Assembly (NCBI RefSeq): GCF_030867095.1
Contig: NC_081824.1
Span: 53,912,882-53,976,881, forward strand
Direction: 5' to 3'
From: Alligator mississippiensis
Taxonomy: Eukaryota > Chordata > Crocodylia > Alligatoridae
DNA: 64,000 nucleotides
Part shown: one piece after another, positions 1 to 12,300 of the stretch
Numbering within the stretch: position 1 is the first letter of the stretch
Layout: every line of letters begins with the position of its first letter
Notes under the pieces: model-generated
Seen by the model: only the letters and a program-made list of their open reading frames with translations
Database searches by the model: none
Told to the model about the DNA's origin: nothing
Translations under genes and position numbers: made by a program

Positions 1-3000
1 TACAAATACTCTATATACCATCTGATTGGTGTATTTAGATTAAAGTCTAAATAAACAAGACAGATAAGTGTGGGAAGGGAAGAAGAGGTGTAAAGAGACA
101 GAGTAACTGTGACAGGTTTAGTTTACAAAAGAATAGATTGCCCACCCGGCTGTTATCAGTAAACCTTTCTAGTGAAGATACAGTTTATGCCAGAATAGAT
201 TATAGTGGCTCTCCCAACAAAGTAGTGCTGTTATTTTTTTGCCAGTATAACTGAGTCAACACTTAAAACTTTTACCAATATAAAAATATTGTTGGCTGGC
301 TGCATAAACCTGGCCAAAACATCATCATCTTTAGTAACAGATGAGATAAATGTTGTCATATAGCATGACAGAGACTCGAGAATTTCAACCAATATCTCCT
401 ACATCAAGCCCATAACCTGTCCATGGTCACAAATCAAGTCAATGTCAGAACCAGAAAAAGACATTGCTGTCCAGTGCCATATGTGCACACATGTGAATTC
501 CATGTATTTATTTATATTTGTGTTTTAAGATAAAGGAAACAAGGATTATGACAAGTAGACTGAAGAATGGGGCTATCTTTGCAAGGGGTGCTTGCAAAGA
601 TCTTGGCAAGATAAGCTGCAGAGGATCTATGACTACTGTTTAGCAAGCTGGGGCAGGGACTAGCTTTTTTGTTTTGTGCTTATACAACACATAGTACAGC
701 AGCTCATGAGTGGGGATCCTAGGCACTACAGTAATAGAAATAATAATTAACGGTAATGTTGTCAATAGATCACCAATGTTAGCAATGTTAGTTGTGTGTA
801 GCTTTTAAGTTTTTTTGCAAGTGCACTTAGAGCTTGTTGGCTCAATTTAAAATTATATAAGAATGCATTAATATTTAAAATTTGAATACAAGGTTATATC
901 AGAGCTTTTCAATTCAATGATTTTATAGTTCTTTCAAGAAATGTACAACATGAGAAAGGCTTATTAAGCTAAAAACATTTGAAACTTTCTTTGAACATTT
1001 TCATAATTCATATGGGTTTTTTTGTCCTTTGGTGAGGTTTTGCAGATAATATGAAAACTCTCAATGTGTGTGCATGTCAGTAATTTATTCTGCATAGATT
1101 GTCATTTAATTGAATTGTAACTAGCATAGTTGTTGAGACTGCACCCTCAGGACCCTTTGAAAATGAGAAAAGAATGCTTCAGATTGTTTCTTCTTGATTA
1201 GAAAAAAAAGAAGTGTGAGTGCTCCACAAATTCTGAAATGCTGAATCCTTTTGCTGACAGCACCAGGTAGTCGTGCATAATGATTAGGAACTGATTAGAA
1301 GTTTATTAGACATACTGAAACATTGCAGGTAAATACCTTGCAATATGTCAACTACCTGGACTGAATTCAGGGGCTAAGATGTGATTCTGATGACAAATAT
1401 TTCTCCTCACTATTGTGGAAGATCATGTTGTGAACCCACAAACAAATTAAATGCTTTAGATCTTCAGCTGAGATGTTCTTGTGAGGTTGTATTAAATATT
1501 TCTGTGATAATTCATTGTTTCAGCCAAAGGATAGAATTTCACTGTTTTTCTTTATAAAAAGCTTTTGCTTAGATCAGAAACAGTTCAGAACAGAGAGCAT
1601 GTTATGGTTAAGTGAATAAATCCATACCATAAATGACAAAGCTGCCAAAATCTGCCCTCTTGCAGTGCATGAGTGTTATGACTATAATTTAAGGACAGTA
1701 TTTGGCCCAGAGTTCATGGCATTCAAATCCAGTCACTTCATTCAGATAAACATGGTACAGTGAGCATCAATTAGAGATTTATGTGCTGCATGGTTTACTT
1801 CTGATTTCACAGGGTATAAATTCAGAGCAGTTCCATTGTACTAAGTGGATTGGCTCTGGTATAAAAAGCTATAAGTGAAATTATAGTCCAGCCCATTAGT
1901 TGTTACATACAATTAGGTTATTTTGGGAGAAATTTGAAATGGGAGGATACTGTGAGGTTGTGATGTTCCCTAGCCCAAGTTCACCCTGGGTGCACCCTTA
2001 AGACATACTTCTTGTGTGATTCCATACCTTCTTCCCCAAACTCCTCTCTGCTTTCTGCTGCTTGACCACTGAGAACCGGCTGAGGTTAGCAGAAGCCAAT
2101 TCTTTGGCCTATGGTACCTCAGCCCTACCTGTGTCACTCAGGCCTTGCCTTTGGCAGAGGGAATTTTCTCAGCTAGAAGGATAACACCTTTGTCAGGCCA
2201 TATGCTTAGAAAAGATTAATCCTCCTTTCTGTGTAATGGGCCAGATACCCTGGAAACAAATATCATTGACATTTAAGTGGTTTCTAAAAATATATTTTTT
2301 AATGATTTATTATAAAGAACAAGAAAACACACAAGACATCAGTAACTGTATCTTGAGATACAGACAGAAAGATATGAGTAAACAAACCAAAAAAAATCAA
2401 AACAATAACCTGTTCTCATCTTGTACCTTAAATCTAAGGATGTAGTCTCTAGCCAGTTTCAATAGCCATGCCTCTGACCTTGCTGTTAGGGCCCCTCCTG
2501 CAAGATTTTCTGTCATTTTGCTTTTCTCAGCTTGCCTTCATCAACACAGTTGCCTTGTACCCAGGAAGACTGAAGACCATTCCATTCCCTCCAGGCAGAG
2601 TTACAGTTGCCTATCTGGCCATTAACATAGACCCCTTCATTTCTGGAGGGTTCATACTATGCCAGTAACTTCTTGCCCTCCCCCCTCCTCCCCATCACCA
2701 GGACATGTTTACCAGAGCAAAAATCCTTCCTGATCTAATTAAGACCAGGAACATGAATGCATCCTTTCAGACTTGAAAATTTGCTAATCCAATATATAGT
2801 CGCTGTTTCAAGGTGTTACTTCATGCTAGAATTTTTCTTTTTAAAATGTAAATTCACTGTTGTCTTGTGATAGCCTCACTCCCATGACTCAGAGCAGATA
2901 GGCAAGAGTGATGAATCAACAAACCCTGTCAATTAATAATTCTCAGCAATTACCTCTGTGTGAACAGTTGAGGGCAACTTAATTACTATCTCACAAAGCG

Positions 3001-3064
3001 CCCTTGGTTATATCAAAATTACATACTATATACAGGTTTATGCCAAATTATATTTAAATCAAAT
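1..3064. other. AT-rich intergenic DNA without a recognisable gene
   Basis: I see no ORF longer than about 70 codons with family resemblance and no coherent splice-flanked coding block. The stretch is AT-rich with ordinary short A and T runs. The only structured piece I recognise is a possible repeat tail at 640-752, listed separately. Confidence 0.6.
640..752 (+). repeat. Possible tail of an old tetrapod interspersed repeat
   Basis: The stretch runs from a GGGGCAGGGACTAGC-like start through GGGGATCCTAGGCACTAC to AATAGAAATAATAATTA. This order resembles the 3' tail of a very common sauropsid interspersed repeat that ends in AATAATAATAA. The resemblance is from memory and no family name is assigned. 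Confidence 0.35.
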
Positions 3065-3069
3065 ACATC

Positions 3070-3907
3070 TGTCTGCGGCGAGGATTTCGCTGGATCCCAT
3101 CCTCGTCGCCATGTGCGGGCCGGGTCAGACCCCGGGCCCTTTCGTCGCTCTGCACGCGGACTGTGGCCGGCAGCCCAGGCAGGCTGGGTCGGAGAGGGCG
3201 GGCGCTGAGCTAGAATTAGGCACAGACACGTAACGGTTGATTTTAAGATTGTTTACTTACACCGAGATGGTCGCGGTGCAGGCTGAGAACTTGCTTGAGT
3301 TGCGGTTACAAACAGAAAACACGAACACACGTGGAGTTTGCTAGGCTCCACGCAGACAGAAAACACGAACAATCACGTGGAGTTTGCTAGGCTCCACGCA
3401 GACAGAACTCCAGATGTCCAGGACAAGCGCGCATAAAACTCATCGATACGTCTTATAGAAGGTTCCGTTCGAAGACGGGAAGAGGTGGGCGGTGGATCAG
3501 GCCGCCAAACTCCTCTGAGCAACACACAGGGTTTCTATTACCCTGCTGCGCACACCCAGAGTCCCCACGAGATGGATGCGGAGTCCTCTTTGGCTTGGGC
3601 GGAAACTGCTCAAGCCTCTTATACGGCTAGCAGGCCAATCGCTAGCCGCCATGTGGGAATAATTTAGCACTAGCCAATTGCGGGGCATGAATTTGCATAC
3701 GACGAGCGGGAACTCTTTGCACCGTGCATTTCTGTGTTGCAAAGGAAATGCACCCTGCAAAGACCGCTGCAAAGTGGCGGGAACACTCTCCCTTGCACGC
3801 GGGTTCTCTGTGCAGCAGAACTCCTCCGTGCAATGAAACTGTAAACCCACGGGGATAATTCTTAGTGCCGAAGCACACACAAAAAATCAGACCCTTGGGT
3901 CATGACA
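3070..3907 (-). mobile_element. Endogenous retrovirus-like LTR fossil with primer-binding site, minus strand
   Basis: The element is GC-rich and sits in AT-rich DNA. Read on the minus strand, the LTR (3112-3907) starts TGTCATGACCC and ends CCCGCACA. It carries a CCAAT-type motif and a TATA-like box about 280-320 bases in. Next comes an 18-base primer-binding site (3094-3111) that, from memory of vertebrate tRNA sequences, matches the 3' end of tRNA-Ser(GCU). A further 24 bases (3070-3093) end in CA. The 5-bp repeat acatc flanks the whole unit (3065-3069 and 3908-3912). A roughly 44-bp stretch is repeated in tandem near 3312-3400. No internal gene is left, so this is a broken fossil. The family is the same as 21214-21924, and the divergence between the two suggests moderate age. 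Confidence 0.75.
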
Positions 3908-4024
3908 ACATCCAGATATAAATATGACAAAACTAAAACCTGCTTCACTCTATCTACAAATACAGACCAAAAACCACAGGAGTAAATCTAATTTAGGAGA
4001 ATATTCATGCACACTATACAGTGG

Positions 4025-4392
4025 GTGTCTACATATATATTTACGTCAGCTTAAATTTGCTGCACAATAAGCAGAAATAGGCCAGCGTCTACAAGTGCAG
4101 GCATTAAAGCACATTAATGCTGTGTGTGGAATGACTTGGCACTAAAGTTAGTCCCAAGTCAGTTCACATACACAGTGTTACTGTTCAGTAAGGTGTCTAC
4201 ATGTGTGTTACTGTGCAGTAACTAATCGGGCATAAATTTGGTACCTTCATGATGCAGGTATCAAATTTACGCTCAAGTCAGCACAAGTCACCATATTTAC
4301 TGCACAGTACAGGTATGCATATGTAGACGTGCACCCCTACTGCACAGTAATTTTGGTTACTGTGCAGTAAATGTGCATGTATAGATGCACCC
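4025..4392. mobile_element. Palindrome-rich MITE-like element
   Basis: The segment starts near GTGTCTACATAT and ends near ATGTATAGATGCACCC, a loose inverted repeat. Inside, words of the type TTACTGTGCAGTAA and TACTGCACAGTA recur in both orientations. The same words occur at 28640-29070, 52771-52965, 59402-59486 and 61588-61690, so this is a dispersed family. No protein is encoded. It is probably a non-autonomous DNA transposon. No clean target duplication was found and the edges are approximate. Confidence 0.5.
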
Positions 4393-4529
4393 AGTGAACC
4401 CCAAAGGCAACTTTGTTCTGGGGTGAATTCATGACATACACATTAAAGGTCATCTCAGAGAAGGCAGAAAGCTGAGATCATAGTGCACTTCACTCAAATG
4501 ATGTTTTAGGCATCAGTTCCATTACATTA

Positions 4530-5917
4530 TGTCCCAGGAGGACACAAGCAGAGGTCCTAGAACACTCATCAGGGCAGGACCTGAGGCTGGAGTAAGCCCA
4601 TGGAAAAAGGAACCCAAAAACTCTAAAAAGGGCGCTCATTTACTTCCAGCAGAAAAAGCCATGCTGCACTGAGAGGAACCGCTGGCGCAGTTCATCAGCC
4701 ACTTTTATTTGAGGTTAACTAATTATTATTGGCGGTTCATGCCCCACTTTTCAGAGTTAGTGGCACCACTCACAGAGGCCCTGAAAAGGCGAAGAACGGG
4801 GGCAATAAAATGGACCGCCGAAATTAGATGTAATTTTGAGCTCCTTAAGAAGGCATTGTGTGAAGACATAGTGATACACACACCCAATTTTCACAAACCT
4901 TTTATCTTACAGACAGATGCCTCGGAGACAGCTATAGGGGCAGTCTTGACCCAAGAAAATGCGGGAATCAAAAGACGCATGGCATACGCGAGCCGTAAGC
5001 TACTCCCTGTGGAGACATGGTACACAACCATAGAGTGGAAGTGTCTGGCAAATCAATGGGCTGTGGAGCATTTCTGCTACTATCGGATGGGGAGGGAGTT
5101 CAACTGTATAATGGACCATACACCCCTACAATGGCTAAGCAGGGCAAGAACTGATAATGCCCACATAACCCGGTGGGCCTGGCCTTGCAACCTTTCAAAT
5201 TTCAAATACTACACCACGCCGGAAAAAAATAATGTTGTGGCTGATTTTTTGTCCAGGTGTGAGGCTGGAGACAGACCACCAAACATAGTGAACCAGACAA
5301 CAAGGAAACAAGAGACGCCAGGTAGGGAACTGAGCCAAAGACTTGGAGTGCCCCAAGGCATCTTAAGGGGGGGTTGTGTCCCAGGGGGACACAAGTGGAG
5401 GTCCCGGAACACCCCATCAGGGTGGGACCGAAGGCTGGGGTAAGCCCATGGAAAAATGAGCCCAAAGACTCTAAAAAATGGGCTCGCTTACCTCCAGCAG
5501 AAAAAGCCACGCTGCGCCGAGAGGAACCACCAGCATGGTTCATCAGCCACTTTTATTTGTGACTGGAAGCAACACTGGGGGATGATGTCACCAGAAACCG
5601 CCACCTGGCAGATTCAAAAGCCCGCAGCAGGGAAACAGCAGGGGTGGTAGCTAAACCCGGGTGAGGGTGTGACACTGCCCCCCAGGCTACAAGGTCACCA
5701 GGGAAGGGGATCTGTAAGAGCCCAGATGGGGACCCACCAGAAGGGTCCTAGCTCTCTTAAAAGGGTAAACACTCAGCTCAGCAGGACAGCCGGGCCCAGG
5801 AGGATGGTGTCGAGTGATCCTGACGATGACAGATGCTAGGCCTGTGAGTGGGATGGGCTGTGGCCCAAACCCCTGCTGTTCTTTTCTTTTCTCCTTCCTT
5901 TTTTTTTGCTTGGTTTA
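4530..5917 (+). mobile_element. Broken Gypsy-type LTR retrotransposon copy
   Basis: A pol segment (about 4709-5330) is recognisable as the end of reverse transcriptase followed by RNase H of the Gypsy class. Motifs include the YYWRF...PLT start, the TDAS and GAVLTQ block, and a VADFLSR end. Direct repeats of about 185 bp flank it: one starts at 4530 and the other at about 5375. Both begin TGTCCCAGG and are taken as LTR sequence. The 5-bp word catta occurs just left of the first repeat (4525-4529) and at 5918-5922, a candidate target duplication, although the right end is not a canonical CA. The copy is incomplete and clearly a fossil, and gag and integrase are not seen. Confidence 0.65.
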
Positions 5918-5989
5918 CATTAGTTTCTTGGAGGGCACTCAGAGCCCGAACCAGAGAAGCATCTCCAATTGACCTGAATGGTCAAGGAG

Positions 5990-8900
5990 AGTAGTGGAGT
6001 GGAGGCAGCCTCATCGAACCCAAGAGCTCAAGGATAGGGCCAAGGCAGAGGCAGAGGCAGGACCGGTCCCACACCACATAAACACCCGAGGTGAAGAAAA
6101 ACACCAAGGGATGGGCAAGAGGGGACACAAGCAGGAAGGAACATCAAAGAGACAAGCCAGTGATCCATCATGTGGTCGTCCTGAAGTCTGGCATATGGCT
6201 GGGGTGTAGGGGAGATGGAGCCCGAAGAAAGCCCGCAAGGGGGCACCCGAAAGGAAGATCAAGTCAGGGGGAGAGGGATTTAACGGTGGGGGTCTACTAC
6301 AGACCACCCCCCCCCCCGGGAATTTTCGGGCCAGCTTGCAGAGGCACTTAAGGCAAGGGATGTAGTTGTCATGGGTGATCTAAATTACCCAGATATATGC
6401 TGGGAGGAGCAGTCAGCCAGGTCGGCCCATTCCAGAAGGTTCCTGGCCAAGATACAGGACCTCCACTTAACCCAGGAGGTGCACAGTCCCACCAGAGGAA
6501 ATGCCCTGTTGGACCTGGTCCTGGCCACAGGCGATGATCTGGTAAGGGGGATCCAGGTCCTTGACCACCTGAGTGACAGCGATCATCGCTTGCTGGAATT
6601 CACCATCCAGCGCAGGGTGTCAAGGGCCTGCAGCAAGGCGGTAGCCCTAGACTTCAAGAGGGTCAACTTCAACAAGTTGAGATTAGTGGGAGAGGCATTG
6701 GGGTTCTCGAGGGCAAGGGAACTCAGTGCCCAAGAGGAGTGGTCGTTCCTTAAGGAGACGATACTCAGGGCCCAAGGGGTGATGATCCCAACAAGAAGCA
6801 AGGGGGGCAAGAGTGCCCAAAAGCCCCCCTGGCTCACCAAGGACGTCTGGGAATGCCTGGTTGCTAAAAAGGCAGCATACACCTGGTGGAAGGGGGGGGC
6901 TATCTCCAAAGAGGAGTATACCTTCACTGCTCGGACCTGTAGGGGGGCTGTTAGGAAAGCTAAGGTGGACATAAAGCTAGGACTAGCATCCAAGATCAAA
7001 GATAATAAAAAGTCCTTTTTCAAATATATAGGGAGGATGAAGAAGGCACCAGGAAACGTGGGGCCCCTGCAAGATACGCTGGGCAATCTGGTGGTTGTGC
7101 CAGAGGAGAAGGCAGACCTCTTTAACAAATTCTTCACCTCCATTTTCTTGTGCAGGGACCGGGACTCCCCCACCGTGATTCAAGACGGACTCGAGGGGAA
7201 CACCTCCAGACCTAAGTTTTGACCAACCTGACGATGGGTGGCTGGACCCAGAAAAGTATTACGCGAACAGGCCGGGGACGAAAAGGTTATGGGGCCTTGT
7301 TCCTCCTTCTCCTGTCTCTTTCTCCATCGACAGAAAACACCAAGGAGGCAGTATAACAAATAAATGCTTTACTCACACTTTCATATAGGTGGTTTCCTTT
7401 ACATCAGTTACAAGAATAAACTCGCTGTTAACTCGAGAGTTCTAATTCGGTCGTGATGGGGGCGCCCGGGGGGAAGGGATTTCGTGGACGCAGGACCTCC
7501 GGTGAGGGTGATCAGGCCTCTCCTATATGGCGTGGGTCCCAGCTTTTTTGGTGCGTGCGCTTTTCCTTTTAAACGGGCTGCATCCGCCCGCCCCCTGCCA
7601 ATCAGCCCGGGACTGCCGATCTCACGGCTATCAGGCCGCGCCCACCACTTCCCCCACACCACGAGCACAACTTGCTCTCATGCTTGGCGTTTGGTCATTT
7701 ATATTTTCTTTTTCTTTATCACAAGGTTGGGGAGGACCGGGTTAGAGTGCTTCTGGAGGGGCTGGACATGTTCAAGTCAGCAGGTCCAGATGCTCTCCAC
7801 CCCAGGGTGTTGAGGGAGCTAGCAGGGATTATTGCAGGGCCCTTGGCATGGCTTTATGAGCACTCATGGTGCTCGGGCCAGATGCCAGATGATTGGAAGA
7901 TAGCCAATGTGGTCCCCATCTTTAAAAAAGGGAGAAGGGAGGACCCGGGCAACTATAGGACCATCAGTCTTACCTCAATCCTGGAGAAACTCTTTGAGAA
8001 GATCATCAAGGAGCACATCTGTGATGGGCCAGCATCGGGGAGGATGCTCAGGGGCAACCAGCACGGTTTCATTAGGGGCAGGTCATGTCAGACCAACCTG
8101 ATTGCCTTTTACAATCAGGCCACAAAAGCATTGGATGCAGGTGTCGCCGTGGATGTAGTCTTTCTGGACTTCATCAAGGCCTTTGACACTGTCGACCACC
8201 CCATCCTCATGAAAAAACTAGGAGTCTGTGGCATAGATGCCTACACAGTCAGATGGATTGCAAATTGGCTGAAGGGTCATACTTAGAGGGTGGTGGTGGA
8301 CGGGTCATATTCGACCTGGGGGGAAGTGGGCAGCGGAGTCCCCCAGGGCTCGGTCCTTGGGCCCACACTGTTCAATTTCTTTATAAGCCATTTGGACGAC
8401 AGGGTGAAAAGCAACCTGTTTAAATTTGCTGATGATACCAAAATTTGGGGTGAGGTGTGCATGCTAGTAGGGAGGGAAAGACTACAGCAAGACCTGGATA
8501 GGTTGCAGGTGTGGGCTAACAAAACAGGATGTGTTTCAATACAGACACGTGCAGGGTGCTGCTCTTGGGCAGTAGTAACCAGCAGCACACTTATAAGATG
8601 GAAAATTCCCTTCTTGAGAGCACGGAGGCTGAAAGGGATCTTGGAGTCATTATTGACTCCAAGATGAACAAGGGCCAACAATGCAAGGTCACGGTCGGCA
8701 GGGCCAACCAGACCCTATCGTGCATCCTCAGGTGCATCTCAAGTAGGGCCAAGGAGGTGATCCTCCCCCTCTACACGACACTGGTTAGGCCACAGCTGGA
8801 GTACTGTGTTCAGTTCTGGGCACCCCACTTCAAGAGGAATGTGGACAACATTGAGAGGGTCCAGAGGAGGGCCTCCCGCATGATCCGGGGACAGCAGGGC

Positions 8901-9316
8901 AGACCCTACAATGAGAGGCTACGGGACCTGAACCTGTTCAGCCTTCACAAGAGAAGGCTGAGGGGGGACCTGGTGACCATCTATAAACTCACTAGGGGGA
9001 ACCAGAAGGGTTTGGGGGAGACCTTGTTTCCCCTAGCGCCCCCCGGGATAACAAGGAATAATGGCCACAAGTTGTTGGAGTGTAGGTTTAGATTAGACAT
9101 CTTTAATAACTACTTTACAGTTAGGGCGGCTAGGATCTGGAACCAATTTCCATGGGAAGTGGTGCTGTCTCCTACCCTGTGGGTCTTTAAGAAGAGGCTT
9201 GATGCCTACCTGGCTGGGGTCATTTGCGCCCAGTTTCCTCCTGCCCAGGCAGGGGGTCAGACTTGAAGATCTACAAGGTCCCTTCAGACCCTACTTCTAT
9301 GATTCTATGATTTTAT
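5990..9316 (+). mobile_element. CR1 LINE, long 5'-truncated copy with endonuclease and reverse transcriptase
   Basis: This is the longest LINE copy in the window. From about 6280 it encodes the end of the apurinic endonuclease (VYYRPP, then GDLNYPDICW near 6371 and SDSDHR near 6560). The reverse transcriptase follows: KSAGPDALHPRVL near 7780, NVVPIFKKGRREDPGNYR near 7900, GFIRGRSCQTN near 8066, GVPQGSVLGP near 8335 and the FADDTKIWG catalytic motif near 8425. The C-terminal domain continues to about 9265. The 3' end is the CR1 tail TCTATGATTCTATGA (9298-9314). An LTR-like element is inserted at 7289-7722. The frame is broken by in-frame stops near 7220 and 8284, a frame change near 8525 and probably one at the C-run near 6305. 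The 5' edge is uncertain. It is one of the better preserved copies here, so it is probably younger than most others. Confidence 0.9.
7289..7722 (-). mobile_element. LTR-like insertion inside the CR1, probably a solo LTR
   Basis: A 434-bp segment unrelated to CR1 interrupts the reverse-transcriptase region. The 6-bp word aaggtt is present on both sides (7283-7288 and 7723-7728), and CR1 protein similarity resumes directly after it. On the minus strand the segment has a CCAAT-type motif, a TATA-like stretch and a downstream AT-rich poly(A)-like region, in the same order as the two LTRs at 3070 and 21214. The sequence itself differs from them and the ends are not clean TG...CA. It is a non-coding fossil younger than the CR1 it entered. 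Confidence 0.55.
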
Positions 9317-12300
9317 GAAGTCATGGCAGGCAAGTTTAGGGGCCTCCTTCAGGGTCGAACACAACTCAATGCCCATGTCCCAGGGAAACATCCCATGGCC
9401 AGAACTAGATGTGTGCTTTAAGGCTTCTAGAGAGCGCCTATACCAAACCAGATGGGTACATGTGATTTAATAAATGTTTTCAATTCTAATTTCTATTATT
9501 TTATTCTTTGCAGTGTAAAATAATGCAATAACTGGCTTTGGTTTGTTTGGTTTTTTTTCACTTATATCTTTGAAACTAAAAAGTTCAAGACTAAAGCTCA
9601 GAATTTAAATCAGCAAAAACTGAAAAATTTAAAGTAGGGATAACTCAGCCTTGTTGCATAATAATATTAAATATAATACTATCAAATTCTCTACACAGTG
9701 GAGCTTGTGAGAATTTTGCCTTTACATTGATCAAATTCTTGTGCTCTTAAATTCTTACTCTTAATGTCAGCTCACCATAGCATTTTCTTTACTGACTAGA
9801 CAGAAATTCATACAAAATGTGTCTGCACAATAACAAATTAATTCAATGAGTTTAAAAAAAAACAGTATCCCTTTAAGAAAACATCCATCATATTCTTCTT
9901 GCATGTTACCATGAGTAATGGCTAGAGATTCATTCATCTAAAACCCTGATGAATGATAAAAATCTAGTCACTCATTATGCACGAAGTTGGCAGAACAACA
10001 CTCAGAAGAAGAAAGGACAAGAATGCATGATGAAATCTATAGAGGATTTTAAAGTTATTTTTACATAAATTGGAACAAGGATAATTAATAATAATGATGA
10101 GGATAATTAATAGCTATGTTTTTTATTAGTATGATAGCAAATTCTAAAAATACTAAAAAGTCATAATCCTGAAAGAAAAAATGCATAGTAAAGACACAAC
10201 TTACAGACAAAAGACCATTGTAAGAAAATGCAATATTTCTTTTTTTGTCTTTCTAAGACCAGGAGCCATCCAAATGAAGGGAAATAATTGAGTATAAAAG
10301 CAATCTTAAAATTCTTTTCTTCCTTAGTAGGTGGCAATTAGATTTTATGATTGTTTTAGGCTTGGTATTCCACTGCTTAATCATCCATTTCTTCATGCTC
10401 TCATCTCTACTTGTATCACTGTTGTAGTAAAAAAATATATATATTTTATGGTTCTCTCCTAAACATACTCACTTGAATAATTTTGCATTTCCATTGAAAA
10501 AGCTATAGTTATTACTGGTACTTTAGCTTTTGCAAGTCAGCAGGAGATGCTTTGGAAGTTAAACTTTAAACTGGTTTCTCCCATAACCTAGCAACTTATA
10601 ACAAATAGGCTTTTTACTTTACTATCATTCTTGCATGTGGAACTGCAAGAATCACATGTACAAAAATAGACCACAGATGTGAATGCAATAATGCATCTGA
10701 AGAAGAAGACTAATTTGTTAAAATCAGACTTATAAAGACACAGTAGACATAGAGGCTTTTACTCTGATACAATTACATCTCACAAGCTAAATAATAATAG
10801 AGCCCTAAGGAACATTTTGTTGCTGCAGGAAATAGCAGTCTTCTCTTTGAGCCATAATGGGGCGATTTCTGGGGTAGGAGACATAGCACTATTCAAGAAA
10901 CCATTCTGGAATCAGAAATAAAATTGAGAATGTGACCACTTTTGATCATGAGATTTCCTGTGCTACCTTTGGCTGCTATCCCCAATGTCCTGGCCTAATT
11001 CCAGTTAGAATAAAGTTGATTGAATTCAGTCTATCTACATTCTACATGATAGGGCTGTTGTGTGTCACACAGGTTTCTATTTTTTAACATATTTCTATAG
11101 ACCCTTTGTGCCACTAGCTGAGAATATGGCTTGATATGTTTAACCTCCTGTCCACAGAGAATCAGCAATGTTGTTTTGTACTGTAAAATAGTGTTTATAC
11201 TCTACACTAGTGATTACTTAATCTGATGGCTAACAGAAATCCCTAAGTACTAGGACAAATTCTGAAGTCATATTAATTTTTATTCTTAAAAATCTTCCTT
11301 TGAAAAGTTAGGAATTTGAAGAAATCAAAGAAATTTGACCTTAGCTTGAGTGAGGACTGCATGATTTTCTCCTAATTGTATAATTTTGTAAAGGATTTAG
11401 GAATCATGTAGGATTAAAGGTGCTGCTAATACAAATTCATAAAGCATCTGATGGGAATTTTTCCAATAAGACCATGAATAAACCTGTGCAACTTGACTCA
11501 TATGTTAATAGTGGAATTGATTCCTATGTAAAGTTAGGGGTAAGCAGTACTCCAGCTAAGCAGTAAACTATAAGCAACATATTATTGCTACATCTACACT
11601 TTAAAAAATGTGCATTGTATGGTTACCTCATCCACATAATATAATAAAAAACACCGTAAGCAAACCATAGTGATCTAGTCAAAGATCCACTTCAGTTTTT
11701 TGGAACCTATCCTTAAGTCTTGGAATGTCTGAAAGTTAGACACCTTGTTCCGGGAAGATATTCCAACTTGATTAGGTTTAGGTGCCTTCAGCAGATGATC
11801 CAGAAAGCTCTGAGGTACCTAGCAGTAACACTAAGCTCAGGGTTGTACCTAAATTTCCACCCCTCTCCAGAGCTTTGTTGCCTGACTCAAGCTGCATATT
11901 CAGCACCTCCATTTTCTTGGGATTCAGAATGCCTAGTCTTCTGATGATTGGCTTCAGACTGGTTGTCTAGAGTTAGAGCACTTGCTCAGGAATTGGGTTA
12001 TGTGGTTTGCTCATCCAACCCATCTTCAAGTTACTATAGCCCACCTTTCTCACTTTCCAGAAGAGTTCTCCAATCAGCAAGCTTCTCAATAGCCTTCCCA
12101 AACATGGAAGAAAGAGACTAAAAACTGTACTGACTGTAGCCTGATGGTTAAGGCATGCAGCTGACTAGAGGAAAGATCTGCATCCTGCTCCTTGCTCCTA
12201 GGATTATTTCTGGTTTTTAACCAATAACTCTTTAATATATAATATATAAATAGTCATGGGGTCCAGACCTGACTCTCCTTTCCCATCTCACAGGACGGTG

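Noticed and set aside
3497-3880. 127-codon ORF on the minus strand
   Set aside because: It lies within an LTR fossil and has no resemblance to a protein.
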